Shown in pieces: positions 20,654 through 28,736 of a stretch of DNA of 38,364 nucleotides (the stretch's first letter is position 1; each line of letters opens with the position of its first letter). The DNA comes from Alphaproteobacteria bacterium (GTDB taxonomy: Bacteria > Pseudomonadota > Alphaproteobacteria > UBA11136), in the NCBI GenBank assembly GCA_016776635.1, contig JADHSZ010000026.1:1-38364 (forward strand). Reading direction: 5' to 3'. The notes below the pieces were generated by a model. That model saw only the letters and a program-made list of their open reading frames with translations, was not told the DNA's origin and did no database searches. The position numbers and the translations under genes are program-made.

Positions 20654-22069
20654 TTATTTTTTCTTGGCCGCCTTGCTTTTGGCTTCTTTAGTGGCTTTGG
20701 CGGCTTTCTTTTTCTTCGGCTTGGACCCCGACGAAGACGTGGCCGGGGCCGATTCCTCGGGCAAGGCAATCAGTTCCTTGAAATCCACCTTGCGCTCCGT
20801 CACTTCGGCCATCTCGACAATGAAGTCAAGAACCTTCTCTTCGTAAATCTGGGCCTGGAATCCCTGAATCATCTGGGGATTCTGCTGGTAATAGCTGATC
20901 ACCTGCTGTTCCTGGCCGGGATAGCGGGCGGCCTCGGCCTGCAGGGCCTTCATGACTTCCGCGTCTTCCACCTTGACGTTGTTGCGGTGGCCGAGCTCGG
21001 CTAGGACCAGGGCAAGGAGAATGCGCCGTTCGGCGGCGCTACGGACCTCCGCGCGCCGGGCCTCTTCGTCTTTCTTATCTTCGTCCTGTTCGCCGCCCTC
21101 TTTCCTTGCTTCCTCCTGCCTCTCCCAGAGAGACTGGAACTCGTCCTCCACCATGCCCTCGGGCAGGTCGATCTTGCATTTCTCCAACAGGATGTCGGAG
21201 ATGGTCCTCTTCAGGCGGATACGGGAGATTTCCCCGTATTCACGCTCGAGCCGGCTCGCCACCATCTGTTTGAGTTCCTCGAGATTTTCCAGCTCCATAT
21301 CCTTGGCCAGCACATCGTCAATGGCGATGGGAGCGGATATACGCACTTCCTTGAGGGCGACATCGAAGATGGCCTCTTTTCCGGCCACTTCCGGCGCATG
21401 ATAGGTTTCCGGAAACGTCACCTTGACCTCGAGTGCGTCACCGGCGGACGCGCCCACCATCTGTTCCTCGTAGCCGGGAATGAAACGTCCCGAACCGAGT
21501 TCGATCTCTTCGTCCTGGCCAGTTCCGCCGTTAAAGGCCACGCCGTCGATCTTGCCCACATAGTCGAACAGGACCTGGTCGCCCATCTCGGCCTTGTGAG
21601 AGGCCTTGGCCGGCTCGAAACGCTTGTGGACCTTGACCAGCTCTTCCAGCCCCTCGGTGACCTTGGCCTCGTCGGGTTCGGCGTAGAGACGCTCCAGGGA
21701 GAGCTTACCCAGATCGAGATCGGGAATCTCGGGCATGATTTCCAGCACCATCTTGTATTCCAGATCGGCACCCTCTTCGTAAGAGGTGATCTCGATCTTG
21801 GGCTGGCTTGCAGGACGCAGGCTCTTATCCTCCATGGCGCGCTGGGAACTGGAGCTGACGGTGGATTCAAGGATATCGCCCATGACCGACGAGGTGTAAC
21901 GCTGTTTCAGCATGTCCATGGGTATTTTGCCGGGACGGAACCCGGGTATCTTCGCCGTTCTGCCTATTTCCTGTAGACGCAGCTCGAGCTGGCGGTCCAG
22001 CTCCGAGGCGGGAACCACCACTTTGTATTCACGGGACAGTCCCTCGGATTTGATTTCTGTTATCTGCAT
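20654..22069 (-). CDS. tig: Trigger factor (ribosome-associated chaperone, peptidyl-prolyl isomerase)
   Basis: A 471-aa chaperone that binds nascent chains at the ribosome exit tunnel. The ribosome-docking signature GFRPGKIP is at residues 43-50. An FKBP-type PPIase domain follows (residues about 150-245, with GDQVLFDYVGKIDG and the FIPGYEEQMVGA stretch), then the helical C-terminal arms. The last 35 residues are an unusual tail rich in lysine, alanine and serine (for example KPKKKKAAKATKEAKSKAA), which makes the protein longer than the typical 430-450 aa. AAGGG lies close before the ATG. The gene is headed by its own AT-rich promoter region. Confidence 0.96.
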   Translation of the reverse strand: MQITEIKSEGLSREYKVVVPASELDRQLELRLQEIGRTAKIPGFRPGKIPMDMLKQRYTSSVMGDILESTVSSSSQRAMEDKSLRPASQPKIEITSYEEGADLEYKMVLEIMPEIPDLDLGKLSLERLYAEPDEAKVTEGLEELVKVHKRFEPAKASHKAEMGDQVLFDYVGKIDGVAFNGGTGQDEEIELGSGRFIPGYEEQMVGASAGDALEVKVTFPETYHAPEVAGKEAIFDVALKEVRISAPIAIDDVLAKDMELENLEELKQMVASRLEREYGEISRIRLKRTISDILLEKCKIDLPEGMVEDEFQSLWERQEEARKEGGEQDEDKKDEEARRAEVRSAAERRILLALVLAELGHRNNVKVEDAEVMKALQAEAARYPGQEQQVISYYQQNPQMIQGFQAQIYEEKVLDFIVEMAEVTERKVDFKELIALPEESAPATSSSGSKPKKKKAAKATKEAKSKAAKKK

Positions 22070-22090
22070 GTACCCTTATCTCTATTCCTG

Positions 22091-22120
22091 TTTATATGAT
22101 AAATATCAATGTATTAACAA
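22091..22120 (-). promoter_or_regulatory. Probable promoter of tig inside an AT-rich island
   Basis: On the minus strand TTGTTA (22115-22120), an 18-base spacer and TATAAA (22091-22096) would start transcription about 15 bases before the tig ATG. The 60 bases 22091-22150 contain only eight G or C residues, in sharp contrast to the flanking GC-rich DNA. Several alternative promoter registers are therefore possible. Confidence 0.45.
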
Positions 22121-22176
22121 TATAAACATAATCTAAAATATTAACATCAAGACGGGAGCTCCCCCTCGAAGAATCC

Positions 22177-22261
22177 TGGTGCGGGCGGAGGGACTCGAAC
22201 CCCCAAGGATTGCTCCACTGGCACCTAAAGCCAGCGCGTCTACCAGTTCCGCCACGCCCGC
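22177..22261 (-). tRNA. tRNA-Leu (anticodon TAG)
   Basis: An 85-base class II tRNA with encoded CCA. Acceptor GCGGGCG pairs with CGCCCGC, the anticodon stem CTGGC/GCCAG encloses loop TTTAGGT, and a long variable arm (about 13 bases) is typical for leucine tRNAs. Discriminator base is A. It lies directly upstream of tig on the same strand. Confidence 0.96.
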
Positions 22262-22576
22262 GAAGTTGGCCCAGACATATGAACACCGGACATACCAACG
22301 GTTGGCAAACTCTTTCGAGGCGCATAACCCCCCGCAACCGGCACTCGCTCTACCGATGGTTCACCAGCCCAGAGAATGCGGACCTTCTATAGCACAGTGG
22401 AAATCCGGGCCACAAGCAGCCGCCCGCCGATGCAAAAAAAGCGGCGATAACATGGATCGTCTGGAAACAGAAATCAGCATGGAGGCGGCCCGACCCCCGG
22501 GGAGATCAAAGAGAGCCCCCGAAAGCCTGGCCCCAGGAAAGCCCCAGATAGAGCCTAGGCCCCGAAACAGCCCGAT
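22262..22576. other. Gap between tRNA-Leu and the small gene (315 bases)
   Basis: No credible gene is visible. The gap holds the likely tRNA-Leu promoter (22386-22415) and a run of seven A bases near 22434. It also has a GC-rich stretch (22510-22560) with short inverted repeats such as CCTGG-GG-CCAGG, which may act as a 3' end for the small gene at 22577-22819. None of these has a proper T-tract. Confidence 0.4.
22386..22415 (-). promoter_or_regulatory. Probable promoter of tRNA-Leu
   Basis: On the minus strand TTGTGG (22410-22415), an 18-base spacer and TATAGA (22386-22391) fit sigma-70, with a TG dinucleotide one base before the -10 box (extended -10). It is about 125 bases upstream of the tRNA, so a processed leader is implied. 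Confidence 0.5.
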
Positions 22577-22819
22577 TTACATGCGGTCGGGATACTGGCG
22601 GGCAAAGGAAGAAAGGGCGAGAACGCGGGAATCGTGGACACGGCTGAAAGAGGGATGCCTGAAGCTGACCTCGAAACGCACATGGGGAATGCCGTAGCCG
22701 TCCTTTCCCACGGAAAGAACGCGCGCGGTCTCCACAAGATCGCCTGCGCCGTTCCGGCAAAACACCGATCCCGGAGTCACGTCCCGGCTCGAAAGCCCGC
22801 GACCGAACAGCATTGTCAT
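22577..22819 (-). CDS. Small uncharacterised protein (80 aa)
   Basis: I do not recognise a named family, but this looks like a real gene. It has a strong GGGAGGGGA site directly before ATG codons at 22819 and 22813. The soluble protein has a plausible composition and alternating beta-strand pattern (TPGSVFCRNG, LVETARVLSVGKD, YGIPHVRFEVSF, RVLALSSFARQY). The reading VETARVLSV..GIPHVRFEV resembles small conserved proteins I associate with alphaproteobacteria, though I cannot confirm this. There is no signal peptide or membrane segment. It stands alone between nnr and tRNA-Leu, with the AT-rich stretch 22915-23000 upstream as likely promoter territory. Confidence 0.6.
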   Translation of the reverse strand: MTMLFGRGLSSRDVTPGSVFCRNGAGDLVETARVLSVGKDGYGIPHVRFEVSFRHPSFSRVHDSRVLALSSFARQYPDRM

Positions 22820-23010
22820 TCCCCTCCCGCTTGGGTCTTTTTGCGTGGCGGATACCCGGAATGAAGGACGGGTGAAAACCCGGAAACACTCAACGCCAAG
22901 TACGCCACCTTCTCCTCATAGCAAATAACCTGATTTAAATAAAGAGAAATCATCACTTAACGCACTCATATAAATGGATTTTTATGCGTTCAAAGCAGGG
23001 CGAAAAATTC

Positions 23011-24798
23011 TTAGATGGCGACTTGGGCAAACAGCTCGCGCAGGACCGCGGGCAAAAGATCGGGAAGGTCTTCGGCGATCAGGCCGGGGCCAAAAGAAGC
23101 ACCCGCCGCACCATGTATCCAGGCCCCGGCGCAAGCAGCGGCAAAGGGCGGCATACCCTGGGCCATGAGGCCGGCGATAAACCCGGCGAGAACGTCCCCG
23201 GACCCCGCCGTGGCGAGCGTGGCCGGCGCATTGCCGTTGATGACGGCATTGCCCTGGGGGTCGGCGATCACCGTATCGGCGCCCTTGAGAAGGACCGTGG
23301 CGCCACTGCGCCGCGCCGCCGCGCGCACCCGCGCCAGTTTTCCTTCTTCGCCTTCCATATGGCCGAACAGGCGCTGGAACTCGCCCTCATGGGGGGTCAG
23401 CACGCAAGGCGAACGGATGGAATCGAACAGAACCTCCGGTGACTCCGCGAACACGCTGAGAGCGTCGGCATCCAAAACACAGGCCCGTCCCTCCCCCAGC
23501 ACCGCCAGCACCCGCGCCCGGGTCTCGCCGCTGATACCGTTGCCCGGACCCAGGAGGTAGAGATTCTTGCGCTCGTCGGCCAACAGAGCGGAGAGGGAAT
23601 CGAGACCCGCCAGCGGAACCGCGAGAACGCCGGGCGTGGTGGCGGCGTAGACCGGCCAGACCTCGGCCGGGCAGGCGATGCTCACCAGCCCGGCCCCGGC
23701 GCGTAAGGCCGCCCGCGCCGCCAGCCGCGCCGCGCCGGTCATCTCCGCGCCGCCCATGACCACGGCGTGGCCGCGGCTGTATTTGTGGTCCTCGGCGGTT
23801 GGAACCGGGTACATCTCGCGCCACAAAGCGGGGCCGTTTTCGTACTGTTGGGGGGCGATCTCGTCGAGAACCGCCACCGGAGTGCCGATATCCGCCACCA
23901 CCACCTCGCCACACAGGCTGCGCCCGGGAAGCAGGAGGTGGCCCGGCTTGCGGCGGAAGAAGGTCACCGTCAACTGAGCCCGCACCGCCACGCCCCGATC
24001 ATCGCCACCCAAAACATGACCCGTGTCGCCGTCAATCCCGCTGGGCACGTCCACAGCCACCACCGGCAGACCACGGCGCTCCAGTTCCTCCACCACCCAG
24101 GCCGCCGCCCCCTCCAGGGGCCGCGTCAACCCGGCCCCGAACAAGGCGTCCACCACCAGTTCACCGCCTTGCGGCGCGTTTTTAAAGAGACCCTCATTGA
24201 GGCCACCCACCACTCCTTCCCAGCGCCCGGCATTGGTGGCGGCATCGCCCTTGAGTTTCTCTTTGTCGCCCAACAGAACCAGCCGCACGGGCCAGCCCTC
24301 GGCCTCGAGCAGACGCGCCGCCACAAATCCGTCGCCGCCGTTATTGCCCGGCCCGCACAGAATCAGCACCGGCATTTTGCGCCAGCGCTGGGTAATTTCA
24401 CGGGCAATGGCGGCGCCCGCCGCCTCCATCAGTTCCAGCCCCGCTATCCCCGCCTCCGTGGCCAGGGCGTCGGCCCGGTACATCTCCTCCACCGAGAGCA
24501 GGACCGACTGGCCCGCCGCATCCCGGGGAGAAATGTCCTCGCGGGTTGGCGCGGCGGCCTGATGCACCTGTTTTTCCCCGGTGCCGAAGGTGAGCCAGAC
24601 CTCGCTCACCCCCAGCGCCTGGGAGATAGCGCGCAGATTATCGCCACGCGGCTTGTGGATGCTTCCGGCGAGATATTTGTAGATGCTTTCCCTGGAGATG
24701 CCGCTCTGCCGGGCAAGCTCGGCCCGCGACCATCCCAATTCGCGGAGAACCTGCAAGGCCCGTTCATGCCAGGTTGTGGGAGGCTCGTTTTGCACCAT
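23011..24798 (-). CDS. nnr: XRE helix-turn-helix fused to bifunctional NAD(P)HX epimerase/dehydratase
   Basis: A 595-aa three-part protein. Residues about 12-70 form an XRE/Cro-type HTH (WSRAELARQSGISRESIYKY) ending in the WLTFGTG motif seen in phage-type repressors, followed by a linker of about 25 residues. Residues about 100-320 are a YjeF_N epimerase domain with GPGNNGGDG at 149-157 and VPSGIDGDTG at 251-260. Residues about 335-590 are the ribokinase-like ADP/ATP-dependent NAD(P)HX dehydratase domain with AGSGDVLAG at 531-539. The enzyme part repairs hydrated NADH and NADPH. Standard Nnr proteins start at the epimerase domain; the HTH is an extra, in-frame domain. No good Shine-Dalgarno sequence precedes the ATG at 24798. 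The gene is divergent from bioB. Confidence 0.9.
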   Translation of the reverse strand: MVQNEPPTTWHERALQVLRELGWSRAELARQSGISRESIYKYLAGSIHKPRGDNLRAISQALGVSEVWLTFGTGEKQVHQAAAPTREDISPRDAAGQSVLLSVEEMYRADALATEAGIAGLELMEAAGAAIAREITQRWRKMPVLILCGPGNNGGDGFVAARLLEAEGWPVRLVLLGDKEKLKGDAATNAGRWEGVVGGLNEGLFKNAPQGGELVVDALFGAGLTRPLEGAAAWVVEELERRGLPVVAVDVPSGIDGDTGHVLGGDDRGVAVRAQLTVTFFRRKPGHLLLPGRSLCGEVVVADIGTPVAVLDEIAPQQYENGPALWREMYPVPTAEDHKYSRGHAVVMGGAEMTGAARLAARAALRAGAGLVSIACPAEVWPVYAATTPGVLAVPLAGLDSLSALLADERKNLYLLGPGNGISGETRARVLAVLGEGRACVLDADALSVFAESPEVLFDSIRSPCVLTPHEGEFQRLFGHMEGEEGKLARVRAAARRSGATVLLKGADTVIADPQGNAVINGNAPATLATAGSGDVLAGFIAGLMAQGMPPFAAACAGAWIHGAAGASFGPGLIAEDLPDLLPAVLRELFAQVAI

Positions 24799-24817
24799 GA
24801 TCCGGGGAGTACTTTCT

Positions 24818-24843
24818 AAAATCCAATCTGGAATTTAAATCCA
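24818..24843. promoter_or_regulatory. Candidate operator: three TGGATTT-type half-sites upstream of the HTH-Nnr gene
   Basis: Plus strand AAAATCCA (24818-24825), TGGAATTT (24829-24836) and AAATCCA (24837-24843) form two dyads that share the middle half-site. They lie 20-45 bases upstream of the nnr start codon, where a repressor site would be expected. Binding by the Nnr HTH domain itself is only inference. Confidence 0.4.
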
Positions 24844-24959
24844 TAGTGTGGGGGAATCGTCCTCTCTTCAACTGCTAAAGGCAAAAAGACAAAGGGCCGC
24901 AATGATGGATTGCCGGAGCCGGGCGGTAGAGATATGGTGCCCCTCTGTTCCCCCCGTGT

Positions 24960-24983
24960 GGGAAGACACCCCGGTGTCGTCCC
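24960..24983. promoter_or_regulatory. 24-bp inverted repeat upstream of bioB
   Basis: GGGAAGACACC (24960-24970) and GGTGTCGTCCC (24973-24983) are inverted copies with one mismatch around CC. The site is 53 bases before the bioB ATG in the nnr-bioB divergent gap. It could be an operator or an RNA hairpin in the bioB leader. It does not resemble the TTATnnATAA type BioR box known from some alphaproteobacteria. Confidence 0.4.
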
Positions 24984-25035
24984 GCTCGCGGTCACTACCA
25001 ACCCCTGTTTTCAACGGAACACCCCCTCCCAGGTC

Positions 25036-26028
25036 ATGAGCGACGCCCTCCGTCACGACTGGTCCACCGAAGAGGTTCTTGCGGTCCTGCAATCGCCGCT
25101 TCTTAAGCTCGTGGAACGCGCCCGCACCGTTCACGGCGATCATCACGGCGACGATTCGGTTCAGCTGGCGAGCCTGTTGAGCGTGAAGACCGGCGGCTGC
25201 TCGGAAGATTGCGGCTACTGTCCACAATCTTCCCACCATTCCTCCGATGTGGAAAACGGCGGCCTCATGGCCCATGACCAGGTTCTTGAGGCCGCCCGCG
25301 AGGCCAAGGAACTTGGCGCCTCGCGCTTTTGCATGGGCGCGGCCTGGCGTCAGGTGCGCGACGGCGATGAATTCGACCGCGTTCTGGATATGGTGCGGGA
25401 CGTGGGCAAGTTGGGCATGGAAACCTGTGTCACTTTGGGTATGCTGACTCAAGTTCAGGCCGGGCGCCTGGGCGAGGCCGGGCTCACCGCCTATAACCAC
25501 AATCTCGACACCAGCCCCGAATATTACGACAAGATCATTTCCACCCGCGATTTCGAAGACCGCATGGAGACCATCCACCATGTACGCGAGGCGGGCATTT
25601 CCCTGTGTGTGGGCGGCATTATCGGCATGGGCGAAAGCGACCACGACCGCGCGCGCATGCTGGAAATTCTCGCCGCTCTCGACCCCCATCCCGAAAGCGT
25701 GCCCATCAACGCATTGGTGGCGGTGGCGGGAACGCCGCTGGAAGACAGGCCGCCGGTGGACCCGCTCGATCTGGTGCGTATGTGCGCCACGGCGCGGATT
25801 TTGATGCCGGAGTCCCGTGTGCGGCTGAGCGCGGGCCGCCGCCAGCTAAGCCGCGAGGCCCAGGTGCTGTGTTTCCTGGCCGGCGCCAATTCCATCTTTT
25901 ACGGTGAAACGCTGCTTACCACGGCCAACGCCGAATGCGAGGAAGACCGCCGCCTGTTGCGGGAACTGGGCCTTTCCCCGCTTGCCCCCGATGTTGAAAA
26001 ACCCGCCCCGGTCCCCTCCGCTGCATAA
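25036..26028 (+). CDS. bioB: Biotin synthase
   Basis: A 330-aa radical-SAM enzyme that inserts sulfur into dethiobiotin, the last step of biotin synthesis. The 4Fe-4S/SAM motif is C55, C59, C62 ([13 protein letters not shown]). Further family segments include [28 protein letters not shown] and the arginine-containing RLSAGRRQL that helps hold the 2Fe-2S cluster. The frame is open 42 codons upstream, but that region contains the inverted repeat and no family sequence. The ATG at 25036 ([10 protein letters not shown]) gives the normal N-terminus although its ribosome site is weak. No other bio gene is in the window. The next gene starts 13 bases after its stop. Confidence 0.95.
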   Translation: MSDALRHDWSTEEVLAVLQSPLLKLVERARTVHGDHHGDDSVQLASLLSVKTGGCSEDCGYCPQSSHHSSDVENGGLMAHDQVLEAAREAKELGASRFCMGAAWRQVRDGDEFDRVLDMVRDVGKLGMETCVTLGMLTQVQAGRLGEAGLTAYNHNLDTSPEYYDKIISTRDFEDRMETIHHVREAGISLCVGGIIGMGESDHDRARMLEILAALDPHPESVPINALVAVAGTPLEDRPPVDPLDLVRMCATARILMPESRVRLSAGRRQLSREAQVLCFLAGANSIFYGETLLTTANAECEEDRRLLRELGLSPLAPDVEKPAPVPSAA

Positions 26029-26041
26029 GGGCGACAAGGTC

Positions 26042-27007
26042 ATGAACATAAAGACCTGGGGGCTGTTGGCTCTGAAGATCACTCTTTCGGGAGCGCTGAT
26101 CTGGTATTTTGTGGGCAAGTCCGACCTTGGCGCGGCCATGGAAAACCTGCGGCGGGTGGATGCGGCAACGGTTGTGGCCGCCCTTATCATCTTCCTGACC
26201 CAAATGGTTCTTGTGGCGCGGCGCTGGAGCACACTCATGCACCTGGTGGGCGTGGGCGACGGATTCTCTTTCCCGCGGGTGGTTCAGATTATGTGGACCG
26301 CCACCTTTCTCAACACCACCCTGGTTTCCAGTGTGGGCGGCGACGCCTTCCGCTTGTGGACCGTGGTGCGCGGAGGCAACCCGCTGGGAAAATCCATTAA
26401 CAGCATCTTCCTCGACCGTATTGCGGCATTGATGGCGCTGGTGGTTCTGATCATCATCAGCCTGCCTTATGTGAAGGAGCTTCTTCCCGACCAAGCCTTC
26501 TGGAGCTACGCCACAGTTATCGCAATTTCCCTGGCGGGGTTTGCCGCCCTGCTCCACGCCGACCAGCTGCCGCGGCGCATCCGACACTGGCGGCTGGTGC
26601 AGGGGCTGGCCAACCTTGCCGCCGACACCCGCAAGCTGTCCCTGCATATGGATAATCTTTTGCCGGTGGCGGGGCTGTCGCTTCTGGTGCATGTGCTCAG
26701 TATTCTCGTGGTCTATGTTCTGGCCACCGGGCTGGAGATCGAGATTTCCTTTCTCGATTGTTTTTTCCTGGTGCCTCCCGTCATTCTCGCCATGACCCTG
26801 CCCATTTCCATCGCCGGCTGGGGCGTACGCGAAGGGGCCATGATCGTCGCCCTGGGCCTGGTGGGCGTGCCCCAGGAAAGCGCCCTGGTGCTTTCCATCC
26901 TGTTCGGGCTGGGCATAACCCTCGCCGCCCTTCCCGGCGGCGTCATCTGGCTGTTCAGCCGCAACCGAACCGTTCCCGCCATGCCCGGCGAGGAAATGAA
27001 AAGCTGA
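26042..27007 (+). CDS. Flippase-like membrane protein (LPG-synthase TM / UPF0104 family)
   Basis: A 321-aa integral membrane protein with about eight or nine helices. The family pattern is visible: a first membrane segment with IWYFVGKSDLGAAMENL, the ARRWSTLMHLVG motif, NTTLVSSVGGDAFRLW and a late GWGVREGAMIVALGLVG segment. This family (the membrane domain of MprF, AglD and relatives) is often encoded near glycosyltransferases and is thought to move or modify lipid-linked substrates; its exact role here is unknown. I chose the ATG at 26042 because AAGG precedes it. The frame extends into bioB. It is likely cotranscribed with bioB and the GT-C-like gene 28 bases downstream. Confidence 0.8.
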   Translation: MNIKTWGLLALKITLSGALIWYFVGKSDLGAAMENLRRVDAATVVAALIIFLTQMVLVARRWSTLMHLVGVGDGFSFPRVVQIMWTATFLNTTLVSSVGGDAFRLWTVVRGGNPLGKSINSIFLDRIAALMALVVLIIISLPYVKELLPDQAFWSYATVIAISLAGFAALLHADQLPRRIRHWRLVQGLANLAADTRKLSLHMDNLLPVAGLSLLVHVLSILVVYVLATGLEIEISFLDCFFLVPPVILAMTLPISIAGWGVREGAMIVALGLVGVPQESALVLSILFGLGITLAALPGGVIWLFSRNRTVPAMPGEEMKS

Positions 27008-27035
27008 CCATAACCGGCGGGAACAGGGGCAAAGG

Positions 27036-28700
27036 ATGACATCTGTTTTTGCGGTTTTTTCAAAGCTCTTCTCCCTTCCGGTCTCTTCTCATAAAGGTAG
27101 AAGCCTGGCCGCCCTCCTCGTGCTTCCAGCCTGTTTTCTCTTCTCCGCCCTGATTCTGAGAGAGAGCGCCGGGCCGTTCTGGATGTGGCACAGCATCGAT
27201 CCCGACTATGCCTATCTCGTCAACGCCCTGAAAATCCTCAATCTGACCACACCGGGCCATGTGGACCATCCGGGAACGCCCGTGCAATGGCTCGGCGCTT
27301 TAGTTCTCAAGGCCGGCACTCCCACCGCTTCGGGCGCCCAGATCATCGAGACCGTGCTGGCCGATCCCGAGACCCATATGCGCCGCATCACCCTGGTGAT
27401 CGCCTGGCTCAACACCGGGATTTTGTTGCTGGCGGGGCTGGCGGGGCTTGCCGTATTCAGGGATATTCTGCCGGCACTGATGGTACAGGCCGCCCCTTTT
27501 ATTTCCTCGCAAATCCTCAAGCACGGCATCGCCCTGAAGCCGGAATCCCTCCTTATTTTTTCGGTCATGGCGCTGGTTATGGTCACTGTTTTGGCGCTGC
27601 GTCCCGGCGCATTGGAGACCAACCGCCGGGGTTTCGCCATCGCCTTCGGCGTGGTTCTGGGATTCGGCGTCGCCTGCAAGATCACCTTCGCGCCGCTGTT
27701 CCTGTTACCGCTGTTCCTGCTGGAAAGCCGCAAGGCCATTCTTACTTTCGCCGCCGCCTGCCTTTTCGCCTTCCTCCTCTTCACGCTGCCGGCGCTGGGC
27801 GCCTATGAACAATTCACCGACTGGATCGTCAGGTTGTTCCTGGGCAGCGAGCATCACGGTGGTGGGGCCGCCACCGTCATCAGCCTGGAGAACTATCCCC
27901 GTAATATCTACCGCCTGTTCACCCGGCCCTTCTTCAGCATCACCTTCATCCTTGCCGTGCTTACCCTGGTGGCGGCGCGGCGGCGCGGCGGAGACATCCC
28001 CGGACCTGAACTGAAGGCGCTCAAAGGCGTGGTTCTGGCGCAGACGGTCATGGTGCTGATGGTGGCCAAACAGCTGTCGTCCCATTACATGATCCCGGCC
28101 TATATGCTGACTGCCCTTTCGGTTGCTCTGATGTATCGGATTGTCCCGGCGTTGGGCCTGGGCAACGACATAATGCGGCGGCGGTTCGCCCGCGTTTTTC
28201 CGGGCCTTCTGGTGGCCATCGTCATCGCCCAGGCCTTCGGGGTGGCGAAGCTGGAGCGAAAGTTACAGGACATGCGCGAAACGGCACTTGCGGTGGATAA
28301 CGAACGCTTTGGCGCCTGCGCGCGCATCTATGGCTATTCCGCCTCCAGCCTCAGCTTCGCCCTCTATAACGGCAACCTTCAGAGCGGGTTTCCCTTTTCG
28401 CAGCAGTTGAAGGCACTGCGGCCGGAGAATGATTTCTGGCTCAACATTTTCACCGCCAACAAGCCCAGCGGCGATCTGCGCGACTGGAGCGGCGCGCGCG
28501 ATCTTTCCCAGCTGCGCTCCGATTACCCCTGCGTCCTGTTGCGGGGATCACGCAGGGGGGCGCTGGCCGCCTTCCTCGCGGCGCAAGCTCCGGGCGCCGC
28601 CTATGACACCTCGTGCTCCACCCGCCAGGAGGAAGTGTTCACCATGGGCGTGGATTGCCAGGGCCGCCTTACGGACCCCGGCGGGAATAACACGCCCTAG
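27036..28700 (+). CDS. GT-C-like integral membrane glycosyltransferase
   Basis: A 554-aa protein with about ten membrane segments up to residue 410 and a soluble C-terminal part (about 420-554) that probably faces the periplasm. After the first helix the loop reads WHSIDPDYAYLVNALKIL, followed by HVDHPGTPVQ. An acidic motif in this first external loop is characteristic of GT-C enzymes, which take sugars from polyprenyl-phosphate carriers. Four or five cysteines lie in the C-terminal part and could form disulfides. AGGGGC precedes the ATG. It lies between a flippase-like gene and a GT2 fusion, which supports a role in sugar transfer. Donor and acceptor are not evident. Confidence 0.65.
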   Translation: MTSVFAVFSKLFSLPVSSHKGRSLAALLVLPACFLFSALILRESAGPFWMWHSIDPDYAYLVNALKILNLTTPGHVDHPGTPVQWLGALVLKAGTPTASGAQIIETVLADPETHMRRITLVIAWLNTGILLLAGLAGLAVFRDILPALMVQAAPFISSQILKHGIALKPESLLIFSVMALVMVTVLALRPGALETNRRGFAIAFGVVLGFGVACKITFAPLFLLPLFLLESRKAILTFAAACLFAFLLFTLPALGAYEQFTDWIVRLFLGSEHHGGGAATVISLENYPRNIYRLFTRPFFSITFILAVLTLVAARRRGGDIPGPELKALKGVVLAQTVMVLMVAKQLSSHYMIPAYMLTALSVALMYRIVPALGLGNDIMRRRFARVFPGLLVAIVIAQAFGVAKLERKLQDMRETALAVDNERFGACARIYGYSASSLSFALYNGNLQSGFPFSQQLKALRPENDFWLNIFTANKPSGDLRDWSGARDLSQLRSDYPCVLLRGSRRGALAAFLAAQAPGAAYDTSCSTRQEEVFTMGVDCQGRLTDPGGNNTP

Positions 28701-28736
28701 CCCTTTGCCCGCATCCGGTCTATATCTCCCCCCATC

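Noticed and set aside
22506..22889. 127-codon minus-strand frame overlapping the small gene
   Set aside because: It is in a different frame from the 80-aa frame that has the strong ribosome site, and its translation is proline/arginine-rich without pattern.
24910..25035. In-frame 42-codon N-terminal extension of bioB
   Set aside because: It covers the promoter and the inverted repeat, has no biotin synthase sequence, and the ATG at 25036 gives the normal N-terminus.
25904..26041. In-frame 46-codon extension of the flippase-like protein into bioB
   Set aside because: It lies inside bioB, is proline/arginine-rich and hydrophilic, while the ATG at 26042 leads directly into the first membrane helix.
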